Source: Variovorax paradoxus | Lineage (GTDB): Bacteria; Pseudomonadota; Gammaproteobacteria; Burkholderiales; Burkholderiaceae_C | Direction of reading: 5' to 3' | NCBI RefSeq assembly: GCF_029919115.1 | Contig: NZ_CP123990.1 | Location: 3,534,001-3,598,000, forward strand | Length of the DNA stretch: 64,000 bases | Part shown: positions 16,684 through 25,315 of the stretch, piece by piece | How positions within the stretch are numbered: the first letter of the stretch is position 1 | Layout: every line of letters begins with the position of its first letter | Translations under genes and position numbers: made by a program | The notes under the pieces: generated by a model | What the model was told of the DNA's origin: nothing | The model's input: only the letters and a program-made list of their open reading frames with translations | The model's database searches: none

Positions 16684-17366
16684 AGGCCTGGGTGTACGGC
16701 GAAGAGCGCGAACTCGGCGCGGCGCAGTTTGCGGACTACCTCGATCCGGCCACCACGGCTGTGGTTTCCATCGACATGCACCGCGGCCACCTGGACGACA
16801 GCCCCGACTGCCCCTGCCCCGCGCCGCGTGCGCGCGACGTGGTGGCGCCCATCGACAGCTTTCACGACGATGCCCGCGCGCTGGGCGTGCGCATCGTGCA
16901 CGTCAAGTCGGTGCTGCGGCCCGATGGCGCCGATGACATCAACGGCATTCCGGCTGCGTGGCGGCGCACCTTTCCGCTGCACGTGGGCGCCATACCGAAT
17001 GCCGATGCGCATGCCATCGAAGGCTCGCGCTGGACCGAGTGGGTTACCCGCGTGGAGCCGGGCGACATGCGCGTGGAAAGCAAGCGCCGGCTGTCGGCTT
17101 TCTATCCGACCGACCTCGACTTTCTGCTGCGCAACCAGCGCATTGAAACGGTGGTGCTCAACGGCGGGTTTACCGATTGCTGCGTGCTCAACACCGCGTT
17201 CGACGCCAACAACCACAACTACCGCGTGATCGTGCTGCGCGACCTGGTGCGCGGCACCGACCCGCACCTGGAAAGCGCCGCGCTCAGCATGGTGTCGCTG
17301 CACCTGGGGCTGGTGCTCGACTCGGCCGAACTGCTGCGCCAGTGGCGCGGCATTGGCCAAAGCTAG
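16680..17366 (+). CDS. Isochorismatase-fold cysteine hydrolase
   Basis: 228 residues with the full triad: Asp32 (VVSIDMHRGH), Lys135 (RVESKRRLSAF) and Cys168 (GGFTDCCVLNTAF). The fold is the same as RutB, but the sequence is clearly distinct. In this superfamily typical reactions are hydrolysis of ureido-, carbamoyl- or amide-groups. As the last gene of the RutR-linked operon it probably releases nitrogen from the product of the oxygenase step; that is inference. The last 4 bases overlap the end of the convergent gene on the other strand. Confidence 0.9.
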   Translation: MKAWVYGEERELGAAQFADYLDPATTAVVSIDMHRGHLDDSPDCPCPAPRARDVVAPIDSFHDDARALGVRIVHVKSVLRPDGADDINGIPAAWRRTFPLHVGAIPNADAHAIEGSRWTEWVTRVEPGDMRVESKRRLSAFYPTDLDFLLRNQRIETVVLNGGFTDCCVLNTAFDANNHNYRVIVLRDLVRGTDPHLESAALSMVSLHLGLVLDSAELLRQWRGIGQS

Positions 17367-18130
17367 CCAGCAAGGCCCAACCAGCGCCGCAGCACAGGCT
17401 GCATGTCGCCCTGCGCCGCCTGCCACACCAGCTCCGGCGCGGCCACGTGCACGCCGGCGGGTGCGATGCGCAGGGCCATGTCGACCAGTTCGGCGAGCTT
17501 GGAGGGGCGCACCGGCTGCTCGCTCGCCGGCACCATGAAACGCATGATCGACAGCATCCACGCGGCCAGCCTTTCGGCAGGGTTTGCCAGCCTGGCGTTG
17601 AGCGGCTTGCGCGCGGAACGCAAGAGAATCACGCGCTCGAAGCCGCTGGCGACCACGGCCTGCTCGTCGAGGCTCGCAAGGCCGCGCTTGAGCGCCTCGG
17701 GCAGGCGGCCCTGGTCGTGCGGCTGCACGATGGCGAGCGTGTGCACGCCGCAGGCACGCAGCCAGCGCGAAAGCTCGGGCAAATCGGAAGGCTGCGGCAC
17801 CCACAGTGCGCGCTCGCGGCCGTGGTAGAGCCGGGGCGGATCGAAGGCGATGACCGCGGTATCGGCCGAGGTGAGCCCCCATTGCGCAATCGGCACGTCG
17901 GGGCAAAGGCAGGTTTCGACGCCGCGCATGCCGTCGCGCATGGGCTCGCGCGACAGCACCCGCACATGGGCAAAGCGGTGGCCGCTTGCGAGCCGGCGCA
18001 GCAGCTCCTGGCCCAGGGCGCCGGTGGCGCCGGCAATCAGGAGCGTTCCGGCCGTAGCGGCAGTTGCGGCTGCCGGGGGCAATACCACGCGGTTGGCAGC
18101 CTGCAGGGCTTGAAGGGGATCGAGGGCCAT
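17363..18130 (-). CDS. Rossmann-fold NAD(P)-binding protein (atypical SDR-like)
   Basis: 255 residues with the dinucleotide motif GATGALGQ (residues 34-41) after a ~30-residue N-terminal stretch. The body follows the NAD(P)H-binding/HTATIP2-like pattern (VRVLSREPM, VVASGFERVILLRSARK, NPAERLAAWMLSIMRFMV). No YxxxK catalytic pair is visible, so it may be a regulatory or poorly active member. It converges on the isochorismatase-fold gene with overlapping stop codons and diverges from lemA. Confidence 0.8.
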   Translation of the reverse strand: MALDPLQALQAANRVVLPPAAATAATAGTLLIAGATGALGQELLRRLASGHRFAHVRVLSREPMRDGMRGVETCLCPDVPIAQWGLTSADTAVIAFDPPRLYHGRERALWVPQPSDLPELSRWLRACGVHTLAIVQPHDQGRLPEALKRGLASLDEQAVVASGFERVILLRSARKPLNARLANPAERLAAWMLSIMRFMVPASEQPVRPSKLAELVDMALRIAPAGVHVAAPELVWQAAQGDMQPVLRRWLGLAG

Positions 18131-18176
18131 GGAGCCATCTATGCTAACTTCCGGCTCTTCTGCGGAGGTAATGAAA

Positions 18177-18776
18177 ATGATGCTGAAACGGTGGCTCTTG
18201 ATTCTTGCTGCGGTCCTGTCCCTGAGCGGATGCGGCTACAACCAGTTCCAGTCGCTCGACGAGACGAGCAAATCGGCCTGGAGCGAGGTGCTCAACCAGT
18301 ACCAGCGGCGTGCCGACCTCGTGCCCAACATCGTGGCCACCGTGAAGGGTGAGGCCAGCTTCGAGCAGGACACGCTCACCAAGGTGATCGAGGCGCGGGC
18401 CAAGGCCACGTCGATCCAGGTGACGCCCGAGACGCTGAACAACCCCGAGGCGTTCAACAAGTTCCAGCAGGCGCAGGGCGAGCTCTCGTCGGCGCTGTCG
18501 CGGCTGATGGTGGTGTCGGAGCGCTACCCGGAGCTGAAGGCCAACCAGGCTTTCCGCGACCTGCGCGTGACGCTGGAAGGCACCGAGAACCGCATTACCG
18601 TGGCGCGCAACCGCTACATCCAGACGGTGCAGGAGTACAACGTGCTGGCGCGCAGCTTCCCGACGAACATCACGGCCAAGATCTTCAGCTATGAGCCGAA
18701 GCCCAACTTCTCGGTGCAGAACGAAGCGCAGATCTCGACGCCGCCGACCGTCGATTTCAGCGCTCCCAAGAAGTAA
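18177..18776 (+). CDS. lemA: LemA family lipoprotein
   Basis: 199 residues. The chosen ATG lies 8 bases after a GGAGG site; ATGs at 18171 and 18180 are spaced less well. The signal peptide ends in the lipobox LSGC (Cys19). The mature part is mainly helical with the family sequence LNQYQRRADLVPNIVATVKG and RNRYIQTVQEYNVLARSFPT. LemA proteins are envelope components of unclear role, commonly found next to TPM-domain genes, as here. A TATGCT sequence at 18140-18145 may be the -10 box. Confidence 0.93.
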   Translation: MMLKRWLLILAAVLSLSGCGYNQFQSLDETSKSAWSEVLNQYQRRADLVPNIVATVKGEASFEQDTLTKVIEARAKATSIQVTPETLNNPEAFNKFQQAQGELSSALSRLMVVSERYPELKANQAFRDLRVTLEGTENRITVARNRYIQTVQEYNVLARSFPTNITAKIFSYEPKPNFSVQNEAQISTPPTVDFSAPKK

Positions 18777-18788
18777 GACAGCCACTCG

Positions 18789-19727
18789 ATGGCCCTTGTC
18801 CTGATACGCCGCGTGCTGGCCGCCGTTCTGCTGGCGGCCACGGCGTGGGCCGGTCTTGCGGCCGGTGCATGGGCGCAAGACCTTCTGCCGGTGCCCACGC
18901 TCACGGCGCGGGTGATCGACCAGACGCAGACGCTGGCCGAACCGGAGCGCGCCGACCTCGATGCCAAGCTGGCCGCCTTCGAGCAGCGCAAGGGCTCGCA
19001 GATGGTGGTGCTGATGGTGCCCACCACCCAGCCTGAAGACATTGCGAGCTATGCCAACCGCGTGGGCAACGCCTGGAAGATCGGGCGCAAGGACGTGGGC
19101 GACGGCATCCTGGTGATCGTGGCCAAGAACGATCGCAAGATGCGCATCGAAGTGGCCAAGACGCTGGAAGGCGCGGTGCCCGACCTGGCCGCCATTCGCA
19201 TCATCGACGAAGAGATGAAGCCGCGCTTTCGCAACAACGACTTTGCGGGCGGGCTGAACGCGGCGGTGGCCCGGCTCATCGGCCTGGTCGACGGCGAGGC
19301 GCTGCCCGAGCCTTCCAGCGGTGGAGACGAAAGCTCCGGCTTCGGCGACGGTATCGACTGGGAGAACCTGGCGATCTTCCTGTTCGTCGGCGTCTTCGTG
19401 GCGGCGCCCATCGTGCGCTCGGTCGTCGGCAAGAAGCTCGGCTCGGTGGTCATGGGCGGCGGCATTGGCGCGATTGCGTTCTTCATCACGACCAGCATCG
19501 TCATCGCGGTGCTGGCGGGCTTTGTGGCGCTGATGGTTTCGCTGTTCTCGGCGGCGGCTGCATCGGCCCCCACGCGCCGAGGCCGGGGTGGTGGCGGCGG
19601 CGGCTGGAGCGGCGGTGGTGGAGGCGGCGGCTGGAGCAGCGGCAGCGGCAGCAGCGGAGACAGCGGCGGTTTCAGCTCCGGCGGCGGCGGCGATTTCGGG
19701 GGCGGCGGCGCCTCGGGGGACTGGTAG
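18789..19727 (+). CDS. TPM-domain (YgcG-like) membrane protein with Gly/Ser-rich tail
   Basis: 312 residues: signal peptide (~1-29, ending AWAQD), a periplasmic TPM phosphatase-like domain (~35-165, with VIDQTQTLAEPERADLDAKL and KDVGDGILVIVAKNDRKMRI), two membrane segments (~195-215 and ~225-255) and a long Gly/Ser tail of about 50 residues. Such a tail is normal for YgcG proteins. It probably forms a membrane complex with LemA, whose gene is 12 bases upstream. Confidence 0.92.
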   Translation: MALVLIRRVLAAVLLAATAWAGLAAGAWAQDLLPVPTLTARVIDQTQTLAEPERADLDAKLAAFEQRKGSQMVVLMVPTTQPEDIASYANRVGNAWKIGRKDVGDGILVIVAKNDRKMRIEVAKTLEGAVPDLAAIRIIDEEMKPRFRNNDFAGGLNAAVARLIGLVDGEALPEPSSGGDESSGFGDGIDWENLAIFLFVGVFVAAPIVRSVVGKKLGSVVMGGGIGAIAFFITTSIVIAVLAGFVALMVSLFSAAAASAPTRRGRGGGGGGWSGGGGGGGWSSGSGSSGDSGGFSSGGGGDFGGGGASGDW

Positions 19728-19729
19728 GC

Positions 19730-20248
19730 ATGGCAACGCTTTTCTCCAGGCTCGGCCGCATCTGGCGCCACCAGTGGATGGACGAGGCCGATGTGCGCCG
19801 CGTGCTGCCCGACGCCGCCATGGAGCGCCTTGCCGCGCGCGTGGCTGCAAGCGAAAGGCGCCACAGCGGCGAGATCCGCATCTGCGTGGAGGCGGGCCTG
19901 CCCTGGTCTTACCTGCGGCGGGATGCCTCGGCGCGCGAACGTGCCGTCACGATGTTCGGCAAGTTGCGCGTGTGGGACACCGAGCACAACAACGGCGTGC
20001 TCATCTACCTGCTGCTGGCCGAGCACGCGATAGAGATCGTGGCCGACCGCGGCATCAACGCACGGGTCAGTGCCGCCGAATGGTCCGCGATGACGCAGCG
20101 CATGGGAGCGGCGTTTCGCGAAGGGCGGTTCGAAGACGGGATCACGCAGGCGCTCGAAGAAATGTCGGCCTTGCTGGTCGAGCACTTTCCGCTGGCGGAC
20201 GATCAGCCCGATACCAACGAGCTGCCGGACGCGCCCGTGGTTCTTTGA
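19730..20248 (+). CDS. Second TPM-domain protein, cytoplasmic
   Basis: 172 residues without signal peptide or membrane segment. The TPM domain covers most of it (SERRHSGEIRICVEAGLPWS, DTEHNNGVLIYLLLAEHAIE, FREGRFEDGITQALEEMSAL). It starts 2 bases after the preceding TPM gene and completes the lemA-TPM-TPM operon, a common three-gene set in Betaproteobacteria. The biochemical role is unknown. Confidence 0.9.
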   Translation: MATLFSRLGRIWRHQWMDEADVRRVLPDAAMERLAARVAASERRHSGEIRICVEAGLPWSYLRRDASARERAVTMFGKLRVWDTEHNNGVLIYLLLAEHAIEIVADRGINARVSAAEWSAMTQRMGAAFREGRFEDGITQALEEMSALLVEHFPLADDQPDTNELPDAPVVL

Positions 20249-20252
20249 ATTT

Positions 20253-20355
20253 CTCCCTCCCCTCCCGGGGGAGGGCCGGGGTGGGGGCAAGCGGCGCTGG
20301 CGATGGGTGCGCTCTGCCTGCCCCCATCCCAGCCTTCCCCCGGAGGGGGAAGGAG
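20253..20355. repeat. G/C-rich palindromic repeat pair (REP/BIME-like), copy 1
   Basis: Two hairpin-forming arms (CTCCCTCCCCTCCCGGGGGA and TTCCCCCGGAGGGGGAAGG), each next to GGGGTGGGGGCAAG or its complement CTGCCCCCATCCC, face each other across ~40 bp. The element fills the gap between the TPM gene and the convergent phosphoesterase gene. A related copy in the opposite orientation lies at 24204-24316. Confidence 0.75.
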
Positions 20356-20363
20356 CGAAGACC

Positions 20364-21047
20364 TCAATCCGGCGCCGGTAGCGCCCACACCGTTTCACCG
20401 CCCACCGCGTAGAAGCGCCGCCCGGGCGCCCGCTCCAACAGCCATCCGCCCGTGAACTCGCCGAACGCCGGCAGCACGGCCTGCTGGTCATCGCTCACGA
20501 AACACGGCAGCCGCACGCTGTCCCGACCCGGCCCGTAAAGCTTGCACACCGGGTGCAGGTGCCCGGCCAACACGAAATGGGTGGCATGCGATTGCGGGTG
20601 GTGGCAGCAGGCGAAGGGGCCGAGCAGATAGGGCTCGTCGACCACCTCAATGTCGAGGGCCTCTGGCGGATCGCCCGCACGGCTGTCGTGATTGCCCCGC
20701 ACCAGCGTCATGCCGACGACCCGGTGCGCGGCGCGCCAGTCGGCGAGCGCGGCCAGCACTTGCGGCGTGCGCGCCTGCGCCGCATGCATGAAGTCGCCGA
20801 GAAACACGATGCGCTGCGGCGCATGGGCAGCGATCAATCCATCGAGCCGCGCCAGGTTCTGCTGCGTGGTGCCGCCCGGCACCGGCTGCCCCAGCGCCCG
20901 ATAGGTCGCGGCCTTGCCGATATGCAAGTCGGCGATGAACAGCACACGGCCGTCGGGCCACCAGATGGCACGTTCGGGCAGCAGATGAAGCAGTTCGCCG
21001 GCCCACCGGAGCGGCAGGGCCGACGAGGAAAGTTGCGGGGAAGTCAC
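20364..21047 (-). CDS. pdeM: Ligase-associated DNA-damage-response phosphoesterase PdeM
   Basis: 227 residues from a GTG start (a second GTG lies two codons earlier). It is a calcineurin-like metallophosphoesterase with all metal motifs: FIADLHIGKA, VFLGDFMHA, VRGNHDS and LAGHLHPV. The sequence type is that of the phosphoesterase encoded in bacterial four-gene clusters with an ATP-dependent DNA ligase, an exonuclease and a large DEXH helicase. The helicase is encoded 0.5 kb away beyond trxC. The ligase and exonuclease are not in this window. Confidence 0.88.
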   Translation of the reverse strand: MTSPQLSSSALPLRWAGELLHLLPERAIWWPDGRVLFIADLHIGKAATYRALGQPVPGGTTQQNLARLDGLIAAHAPQRIVFLGDFMHAAQARTPQVLAALADWRAAHRVVGMTLVRGNHDSRAGDPPEALDIEVVDEPYLLGPFACCHHPQSHATHFVLAGHLHPVCKLYGPGRDSVRLPCFVSDDQQAVLPAFGEFTGGWLLERAPGRRFYAVGGETVWALPAPD

Positions 21048-21127
21048 TGGCACCAAGTGTCGCAAAAGCCGGCGGGTGCGGCCGGCCGTCACTTGCAATT
21101 CACCCCCGCGGACCCCAGTTCTTCGGC

Positions 21128-21577
21128 ATGACCGAAACGCCATCGCTGCACATCGTCTGCCCGCACTGCCACACGACCAACCGCGTGCGCGCGGCACAAC
21201 TGGGCAGTGCGCCCGATTGCGGCAGTTGCCATCGCCCGCTGTTCGCCGGCCATTCGACCGCGCTGCCGGACGAAAAGACCTTCGACCGCCACATTGCACG
21301 CAATGAAATTCCGGTGCTGGTGGACTTCTGGGCGCCATGGTGCGGCCCCTGCCGCCAGATGGCGCCGGCCTACGAGCAGGCTGCGGCCCAGCTGGAGCCG
21401 CGGGTGCGGCTGGCCAAGGTCGATACGGAGGCCGTGCCCAACCTGGGTGCGCGCTTCAACATCCGCAGCATCCCCACGCTGGCGCTGTTTCGCGGTGGCC
21501 GCGAGGTGGCGCGGCAGGCCGGTGCCATGGGCGCGGCGGACATCGTGCGCTGGGTCAAGGCGCACGGCGCGGGCTGA
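21128..21577 (+). CDS. trxC: Thioredoxin 2 (TrxC)
   Basis: 149 residues: an N-terminal zinc-binding module with two cysteine pairs (Cys11/Cys14 in CPHC, Cys31/Cys34 in CGSC), then a thioredoxin domain with active site WCGPC (Cys72, Cys75) and FNIRSIPTLALFRGG. This is the layout of E. coli TrxC, a cytosolic oxidative-stress thioredoxin. It is read against both neighbours, splitting pdeM from the helicase gene, and its stop is only 15 bases from the helicase stop. Confidence 0.95.
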   Translation: MTETPSLHIVCPHCHTTNRVRAAQLGSAPDCGSCHRPLFAGHSTALPDEKTFDRHIARNEIPVLVDFWAPWCGPCRQMAPAYEQAAAQLEPRVRLAKVDTEAVPNLGARFNIRSIPTLALFRGGREVARQAGAMGAADIVRWVKAHGAG

Positions 21578-21592
21578 GCCGGGCGGCTCACC

Positions 21593-24343
21593 TCAAAGTG
21601 GCGGCAAAGGCCGTGAGCGGCGCGAGGGCGGCCTGCGCTGGCGCTGCGGCGCGGGTGGCTTGCCCGGCCCTTCCTGGCCGAACGCGAGCGTGCTCTTCAC
21701 GCGTTCGATTCCTCCGGCGGTGACCACGCCGCCCGCGGCTTTTTCGAGTTGCTCGACCATGCGCGCGATGCGGTCGGCCACGTTCTCGTTCGACAGCTTT
21801 TCGCGGAACAGCTCGACCATGAGCGGAAAAGAAAACGGCGTCGGCCGCTCGAGCGGCCTCAGCACCAGCTGCTGAGTCGCCATGCGCGCGAGGCTGGCAC
21901 GCAGCCGGCCTATTTCGAGCTCTTGCGCGAGCAGTTCCTGCTCGGCCTGCAGCAGCAGCTTGTTGGCGGGGTCGTACTTGCGGAACACCTCCCAGAACAG
22001 CGACGACGAGGCCTGCAGCTGCCGGTTGCTGCGCTTCTCGCCGGGGTAGCCCTGGAAGATGAGGCCCGACACACGCGCAATTTCGCGAAAGCGGCGCTGC
22101 GCCAATTCGCCCGCGTTGAGCGAAGCCAGCACTTCGTGCAGCAGTTCGGCGTGCGCATCTTCGCCTTGCGGCAAGCGCAAGACCTGCGGCAGCAGCGCGG
22201 GCCAATCGACCGGCACGGCGCTCAGCAGTTCGAAGCCGTAGTCGTTCACCGCAATGGAGAAGGTGCGCGCATCGTGCTGCGCCACGCGCCAGGCCAACAG
22301 GCTCGCGAGCCCCAGGTGCACGTGCCGCCCCGCGAACGGATAGAGGAACAGGTGCGAGCCCTCGCGCGTCGTCAACGTTTCGGCCAGCAGGGTTTGCGGC
22401 GTGGGCAGGGCCGACCATTGCTGCTGGATCTCCAGCAGCGGACGCACGCACTGCAGTTCGGGTGAGTCATAGCGTCCTTCGCCGGCCAATGCGAGCTGCT
22501 GCACCACGGCATCGGCCAGCGTGGTCGAAAGCGGCATGCGCCCGCCGTTCCAGCGCGGCACCGCGGCGCGCTTGCCGGTGGCGCGCCGCACCCAGGCCGT
22601 CATGTCGTGGATGCGCACGAGCTCGAGCAACCGGCCGCCGAACAGGAAGCAATCACCGGGCTTCATGCGCGCAACAAAGCCTTCTTCGACGCTGCCGATC
22701 TTGCCGCCGCCCATGTACTGCACGGCCATGCTGGCATCGCTCACGATGGTGCCGATGTTCATGCGGTGCCGGCGTGCGAGCCGCGCGTCCGGCACGCGCC
22801 AGACGCCTTCCGCATCGGGCACCGCGCGGCGGTAGTCGGGATACGCGGCCAGCGAAGGGCCGCCCTGGGAGACGAAGGACAGGCACCACTCCCAGCTCTC
22901 CCGCGAGAGCCCTGCATAGGCCGCGGTGCCGCGCACTTCTGCATAGAGGTCGTCGGGCACGAAGCCGCCGCCGAGCGCCACCGTGACGAGGTGCTGCACC
23001 AGCACGTCGAGCGGCTGCACCGGCGTGTGGCGCGCCTCGATGTGCCCTGCCGCAATGGCCGCGCGCGCGGCAGCCCCTTCGACCATCTCGATGCTGTGCG
23101 TGGGCACGAGCGTGATGCGCGACGGCCGGCCCGGCGCATGGCCCGAACGCCCGGCGCGCTGCAGCAGCCGCGCCACGCCCTTGGGCGAGCCGATCTGCAG
23201 CACGCGCTCGACCGGCAGGAAGTCGACGCCCAGGTCGAGGCTCGATGTGCAGACCACCGCCTTGAGCTCGCCGCTCTTCAGGCCAAGCTCCACCCACTCG
23301 CGCACCGCGCGGTCGAGCGAGCCGTGGTGCAGCGCAATGGTGCCCGCCCATTCGGGCCGCGCCTCGAGCATGGCCTGGTACCAGATCTCCGATTGCGACC
23401 GCGTGTTGGTGAACACCAGCGTGGTGCTGCTGGCGGCAATTTCATCGAGCACTTGCGGCAGCATCGTGAGCCCCAGGTGCCCTCCCCACGGAAAGCGCTC
23501 GGCGCGGCCGGGCAGCAGCGAATCGACGACCAGCTTCTTGGGCACCGCGCCCTGAACGAGCACGCCCTCCTCGTCGCCGAGCAATGCGCGCATGGCCTCT
23601 TGCAGGTTGCCCAGCGTGGCCGACATGCCCCACACCGCGAGCCCCGCGTTCCAGCGCCGGAGCCGCGCAAGCGCCAGTTGCACCTGCACGCCGCGCTTGT
23701 TGCCGAGCAGCTCGTGCCATTCGTCGACCACCACCATCTTCACGCGGCCGAGCACCTCGCTGGCATCGGCGCGCGCGAGCAGCAGCGAGAGGCTCTCTGG
23801 CGTGGTGACGAGCACGGTGGGCAGGCGCTCGTTCTGCGCTGCGCGCTCGGTGGACGATGTGTCGCCGCTGCGTGCGCCGGCGCTCCACGGATGCACCTCG
23901 GCGCCCAGCGCTTCGAGTGGCTGCTTGAGCGCACGCAGCGTGTCGGCCGCGAGCGCGCGCATGGGTGTGAGCCACAGCACCGTGAGCGGCGGCGCTGTGG
24001 GGCGCGCGGTTTCCTTCTTGGCTTGAGAGAAGACTTGAAGCGCGCCAAGCCACACGGCGTAGGTCTTGCCCGCGCCGGTGGTGGCATGCAGCATGCCGGA
24101 CTTTCCTTGCGCGATGGCTTTCCACACATCGCGCTGGAACTTGAAGGGCTTCCAGCCGCGAGCGGCAAACCATGCATCGAGCGCCGCCTTGACTGCTGTC
24201 TTGCTCCTTCCCCTCCCGGGGGAAGGCTGGGATGGGGGCAAGCGGCCTTCGACAAGCGGCTGGCCTTTGTTGCGCCGCTTGCCCCCACCCCTGCCCTCCC
24301 CCGGGAGGGGAGGGAGAAATTCGGGGTCCACCGGCGCAGTCAT
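21593..24343 (-). CDS. Ligase-associated DEXH-box (Lhr-like) helicase
   Basis: 916 residues from the ATG giving MTAPVDPEF. Motif I is [10 protein letters not shown] (~87-96), motif [14 protein letters not shown], then [20 protein letters not shown] and [20 protein letters not shown] (motif VI). The Lhr-type C-terminal half follows, with the typical sequence [20 protein letters not shown]. Relatives of this DNA-repair helicase are usually ~820-870 residues. The surplus includes residues ~10-47, which are encoded by a G/C-rich palindromic repeat inserted in frame ([11 protein letters not shown] ... SQPSPGRGR). The frame is open upstream into a truncated pilT, so the first real start and whether a PilT-helicase fusion is made are unclear. 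Confidence 0.85.
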   Translation of the reverse strand: MTAPVDPEFLPPLPGEGRGGGKRRNKGQPLVEGRLPPSQPSPGRGRSKTAVKAALDAWFAARGWKPFKFQRDVWKAIAQGKSGMLHATTGAGKTYAVWLGALQVFSQAKKETARPTAPPLTVLWLTPMRALAADTLRALKQPLEALGAEVHPWSAGARSGDTSSTERAAQNERLPTVLVTTPESLSLLLARADASEVLGRVKMVVVDEWHELLGNKRGVQVQLALARLRRWNAGLAVWGMSATLGNLQEAMRALLGDEEGVLVQGAVPKKLVVDSLLPGRAERFPWGGHLGLTMLPQVLDEIAASSTTLVFTNTRSQSEIWYQAMLEARPEWAGTIALHHGSLDRAVREWVELGLKSGELKAVVCTSSLDLGVDFLPVERVLQIGSPKGVARLLQRAGRSGHAPGRPSRITLVPTHSIEMVEGAAARAAIAAGHIEARHTPVQPLDVLVQHLVTVALGGGFVPDDLYAEVRGTAAYAGLSRESWEWCLSFVSQGGPSLAAYPDYRRAVPDAEGVWRVPDARLARRHRMNIGTIVSDASMAVQYMGGGKIGSVEEGFVARMKPGDCFLFGGRLLELVRIHDMTAWVRRATGKRAAVPRWNGGRMPLSTTLADAVVQQLALAGEGRYDSPELQCVRPLLEIQQQWSALPTPQTLLAETLTTREGSHLFLYPFAGRHVHLGLASLLAWRVAQHDARTFSIAVNDYGFELLSAVPVDWPALLPQVLRLPQGEDAHAELLHEVLASLNAGELAQRRFREIARVSGLIFQGYPGEKRSNRQLQASSSLFWEVFRKYDPANKLLLQAEQELLAQELEIGRLRASLARMATQQLVLRPLERPTPFSFPLMVELFREKLSNENVADRIARMVEQLEKAAGGVVTAGGIERVKSTLAFGQEGPGKPPAPQRQRRPPSRRSRPLPPL
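24204..24316. repeat. G/C-rich palindromic repeat pair, copy 2, inside the helicase ORF
   Basis: Arms CTCCTTCCCCTCCCGGGGGA and CTCCCCCGGGAGGGGAGGG, with the flanking GGGATGGGGGCAAGCGGC / CCGCTTGCCCCCACCCC, repeat the layout of the copy at 20253-20355 in inverted order. It keeps the reading frame open, adding about 37 codons to the helicase N-terminus. It lies ~45 bp from the point where pilT sequence stops. Confidence 0.78.
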
Positions 24344-25264
24344 GACGGCAGCAGCGCAGCCAGGCGCCACCTTGGCCTCGCGAATCAAATTGCGGATGGC
24401 GGGCGTGCCCAGCATGATCTCGTGCGCCGCCACGCGGCCCTGGCCGTCCTTGGTCTTGCACAGCGTTTGCGAGATCACGGCCTGCAGCGACTCCGACAGC
24501 ATGGCGCGGATCATTTCCTTTTCCTCGCCCGGGAACACGTCGATGATCCGGTCGATGGTCTTGGCGGCCGACGAGGTGTGCAGCGTGCCGAACACCAGGT
24601 GGCCCGTTTCGGCGGCGGTCATTGCCAGGCGAATGGTTTCCAGGTCGCGCAACTCGCCCACCAGAATGGCGTCCGGGTCTTCGCGCAGGGCAGAGCGCAG
24701 CGCGTTCGAGAACGACAGCGTCATCGGCCCCACTTCGCGCTGGTTGATGAGGCACTTCTTCGATTCGTGCACGAATTCGATCGGGTCTTCCACCGTGAGG
24801 ATGTGGCCGTACTCGTTTTCGTTCAGGTAGTTGACCATCGCGGCCAGCGTGGTCGACTTGCCCGAGCCCGTGGGCCCCGTCACCAGCACCAGGCCGCGCG
24901 GCTTGAGCGCCAGTTCCGCGAAAATCTTGGGCGCGTTGAGCTGCTCCAGCGTCAGGATCTTCGAAGGAATGGTCCGGAACACGGCGGCCGCGCCGCGTGC
25001 CTGGTTGAAGGCGTTCACGCGAAAGCGGGCGAGGCCGTCGATCTCGAAGGAGAAGTCGACCTCCAGAAACTCTTCGTAGTGCTTGCGGTGGGTGTCGCTC
25101 ATGATGTCGTACACCATGGCGTGCACCGCCTTGTGGTCGAGCGCATCGACGTTGATGCGCCGCACGTCGCCATGGACGCGAATCATCGGGGGCAGGCCGG
25201 CCGACAAATGCAGGTCGGAGGCTTTGTTCTTGACGCTGAATGCCAGCAGTTGGGTAATGTCCAC
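24344..25264 (-). pseudogene. pilT: pilT, 3'-truncated twitching ATPase gene fused in frame to the helicase ORF
   Basis: Starts with GTG ([20 protein letters not shown]), the usual Betaproteobacterial PilT beginning. Walker [10 protein letters not shown], Asp-box [10 protein letters not shown], Walker [13 protein letters not shown], the His box [10 protein letters not shown] and the retraction motif AIRNLIRE are all intact. Homology stops at EAKVA (residue ~300). The next seven codons (PGCAAAV) lead straight into the helicase ATG, with no stop codon. Full PilT is ~345 residues, so the last ~47 are missing, as is pilU, which usually follows. PilT powers type IV pilus retraction; function here is doubtful. 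A genomic deletion or an assembly join is likely. Confidence 0.82.
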
Positions 25265-25315
25265 GGGGCTCCTCGGCTCGAGTTCGGTGACGTTTTGATA
25301 CGATTTTGGACGATT

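Noticed and set aside
16680..17366. Possible second RutB
   Set aside because: Same fold and triad, but N-terminus, spacing and substrate-pocket residues differ; it is annotated only as an isochorismatase-fold hydrolase.
19560..19725. Gly/Ser-coding repeats considered as a tandem-repeat locus
   Set aside because: They are irregular GGC/AGC codons of the normal Gly-rich YgcG tail, not a discrete DNA repeat.
22607..25315. Long plus-strand frame through the helicase and pilT region before yggS
   Set aside because: It is the reverse shadow of the helicase and pilT; only the yggS part at its end is real.
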